In this document: piece after piece, positions 7,706 to 8,621 of the stretch
How positions within the stretch are numbered: the first letter of the stretch is position 1
Layout: every line of letters begins with the position of its first letter
Origin: JBDSTW01 sp039914705
Lineage (GTDB): Bacteria; Pseudomonadota; Gammaproteobacteria; SURF-13
Length of the DNA: 8,621 nucleotides
Assembly (NCBI GenBank): GCA_039914705.1
Contig: JBDSOT010000179.1
Location: 1-8,621 of the forward strand
Direction of reading: 5' to 3'
Position numbers and translations under genes: made by a program
The notes under the pieces: model-generated
The model's input: only the letters and a program-made list of their open reading frames with translations
Told to the model about the DNA's origin: nothing
Databases searched by the model: none

Positions 7706-8621
7706 AAAAGACCGATGATGGCAATAATGACGTAATTTTTGAAACCGGGAGCAACTCTGCAATACTCCCCCAAGACTTGACTATCCGTTCTCTCATCGAG
7801 GCCCAGGCCGACAAGCTTCCCGGTCATACCGCGATTGCTGCTTCTGGCAAGAAGCCGCTGACGTATAGAGATTTGCATCGCCAGATCGAGTACGTTACCG
7901 ACACGCTGCACGCATTGGGTCTGGGGCGCAATGATCGTATTGCGCTGGTATTGCCGAACGGTTCTGATATGGCGGTCGCGTTTATAGCTATTAACGCCTG
8001 CGCCGTGAGCGCGCCGTTAAATCCCGCTTATCGCGCCGAGGAATTCGATTTTTATCTAGCCGATTTAAACGTTAAGGCGCTGCTGATTCAGGCGGGCAGC
8101 GATTCGGTGGCCATTGCCGTATCGCAGAAACGTGGGATCGCGGTTATTGAACTTTCTCCGGGCACGGTAGCCGGCGCCTTCAAACTCTCCGGGGCGGCGC
8201 TGGATCGCAAGCCCGAGATGGCCTTCCCGCAATCCGGCGACACCGCCTTGCTGTTGCATACCTCAGGCACAACCTCGCGTCCCAAGCTTGTGCCCTTGTC
8301 GCAGGGTAATCTCTGTGTCTCGGCATTAAGTATTGCACACACACTTGCGTTAACTCATAACGATAGCTGTTTGAATATCATGCCACTGTTTCATATTCAT
8401 GGCTTGCTCGGTGCCTTAATGTCGTCACTGGCATCGGGTGGCAGCGTAATTTGCGCGCCGGACTTTAACGCGTCGCAATTCTTTTCCTGGATCAAGGCAG
8501 GCAATCCGACTTGGTATAGCGCGGTGCCTACCTTACATCAGGCCATCCTGGTGCGAGCGCAGGAAAATCGTGAAATTATCGCGCGTCATCCGTTGCGGCT
8601 GATTCGCTCATCATCTGCGGC
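7702..8621 (+). CDS. AMP-dependent acyl-CoA synthetase/ligase, oxalate-CoA ligase-like, 3' end beyond window
   Basis: A member of the ANL superfamily (acyl-CoA synthetases, NRPS adenylation domains, luciferases); it would make an acyl-adenylate and pass it to CoA or a carrier protein. Seen: 306 complete codons without a stop up to the right edge. The phosphate loop is HTSGTTSRPKLVPLS (186-200), where the family glycine after Lys is Leu. Further motifs are NIMPLFHIHGLLGALMSSL (225-243), GGSVICAP (246-253) and TWYSAVPTLHQAIL (270-283). From memory these blocks are closest to the Pcs60/AAE3 oxalate-CoA ligase group, which carries TSGTTSRPKGVPL and MPLFHVHGL. The substrate is unknown: oxalate is one option, a fatty, aryl or small acid another. 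The A5-A10 motifs and any fused carrier domain lie outside the window. The 4-base overlap with the NRPS-like gene argues that both work on one product, this enzyme supplying a second acyl unit or loading a partner. Confidence 0.9.
   Translation, partial: MKKTDDGNNDVIFETGSNSAILPQDLTIRSLIEAQADKLPGHTAIAASGKKPLTYRDLHRQIEYVTDTLHALGLGRNDRIALVLPNGSDMAVAFIAINACAVSAPLNPAYRAEEFDFYLADLNVKALLIQAGSDSVAIAVSQKRGIAVIELSPGTVAGAFKLSGAALDRKPEMAFPQSGDTALLLHTSGTTSRPKLVPLSQGNLCVSALSIAHTLALTHNDSCLNIMPLFHIHGLLGALMSSLASGGSVICAPDFNASQFFSWIKAGNPTWYSAVPTLHQAILVRAQENREIIARHPLRLIRSSSA

Overview
The window looks like chromosomal DNA of a Gram-negative proteobacterium, probably a gammaproteobacterium, with a betaproteobacterium as the alternative. 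The core is a same-strand block pyrG-kdsA-eno-ftsB (CTP synthase, KDO-8-phosphate synthase, enolase, divisome protein FtsB), an order known from beta- and gammaproteobacteria. KdsA implies lipopolysaccharide and therefore an outer membrane. The KdsA sequence has the metal-binding (Cys) form that I recall from Xanthomonas and Bordetella rather than the E. coli/Pseudomonas (Asn) form. This placement is from remembered sequence resemblance, not a search.

Layout. (1) Bases 1-875, minus strand: a reading frame running off the left edge encodes a lipoprotein with a bacterial Ig-like (Big_5) domain followed by the start of an ice-binding-like (DUF3494) domain. (2) Bases 876-1307: a long divergent intergenic region with several inverted repeats. 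One of them pairs with the start codon of the lipoprotein gene and competes with a second hairpin, so it could be a translational switch. (3) Bases 1308-5557: the housekeeping block. pyrG and kdsA overlap by 4 bases. A REP-like hairpin lies between kdsA and eno, and ftsB follows eno after 13 bases. (4) Bases 5558-5716: a spacer with a weak possible terminator and a clear interrupted palindrome. (5) Bases 5717-8621: two overlapping genes for carboxylate-activating enzymes. The first is a free-standing nonribosomal-peptide-synthetase-like protein (adenylation domain, carrier domain, short helical tail). The second is a stand-alone acyl-CoA ligase-like enzyme resembling the oxalate-CoA ligase (Pcs60/AAE3) group, cut by the right edge.

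The housekeeping genes supply CTP, KDO-8-phosphate (CTP is also used to activate KDO), phosphoenolpyruvate (made by enolase and consumed by KdsA) and a cell-division scaffold. The last two genes look like the front of a small-molecule biosynthetic operon: one enzyme loads an acid onto its own carrier domain, and the other activates a second acid. No condensation, ketosynthase or thioesterase domain is visible, so the product cannot be read from this window. This pair, and the possible RNA switch ahead of the lipoprotein gene, are the parts most worth following up.
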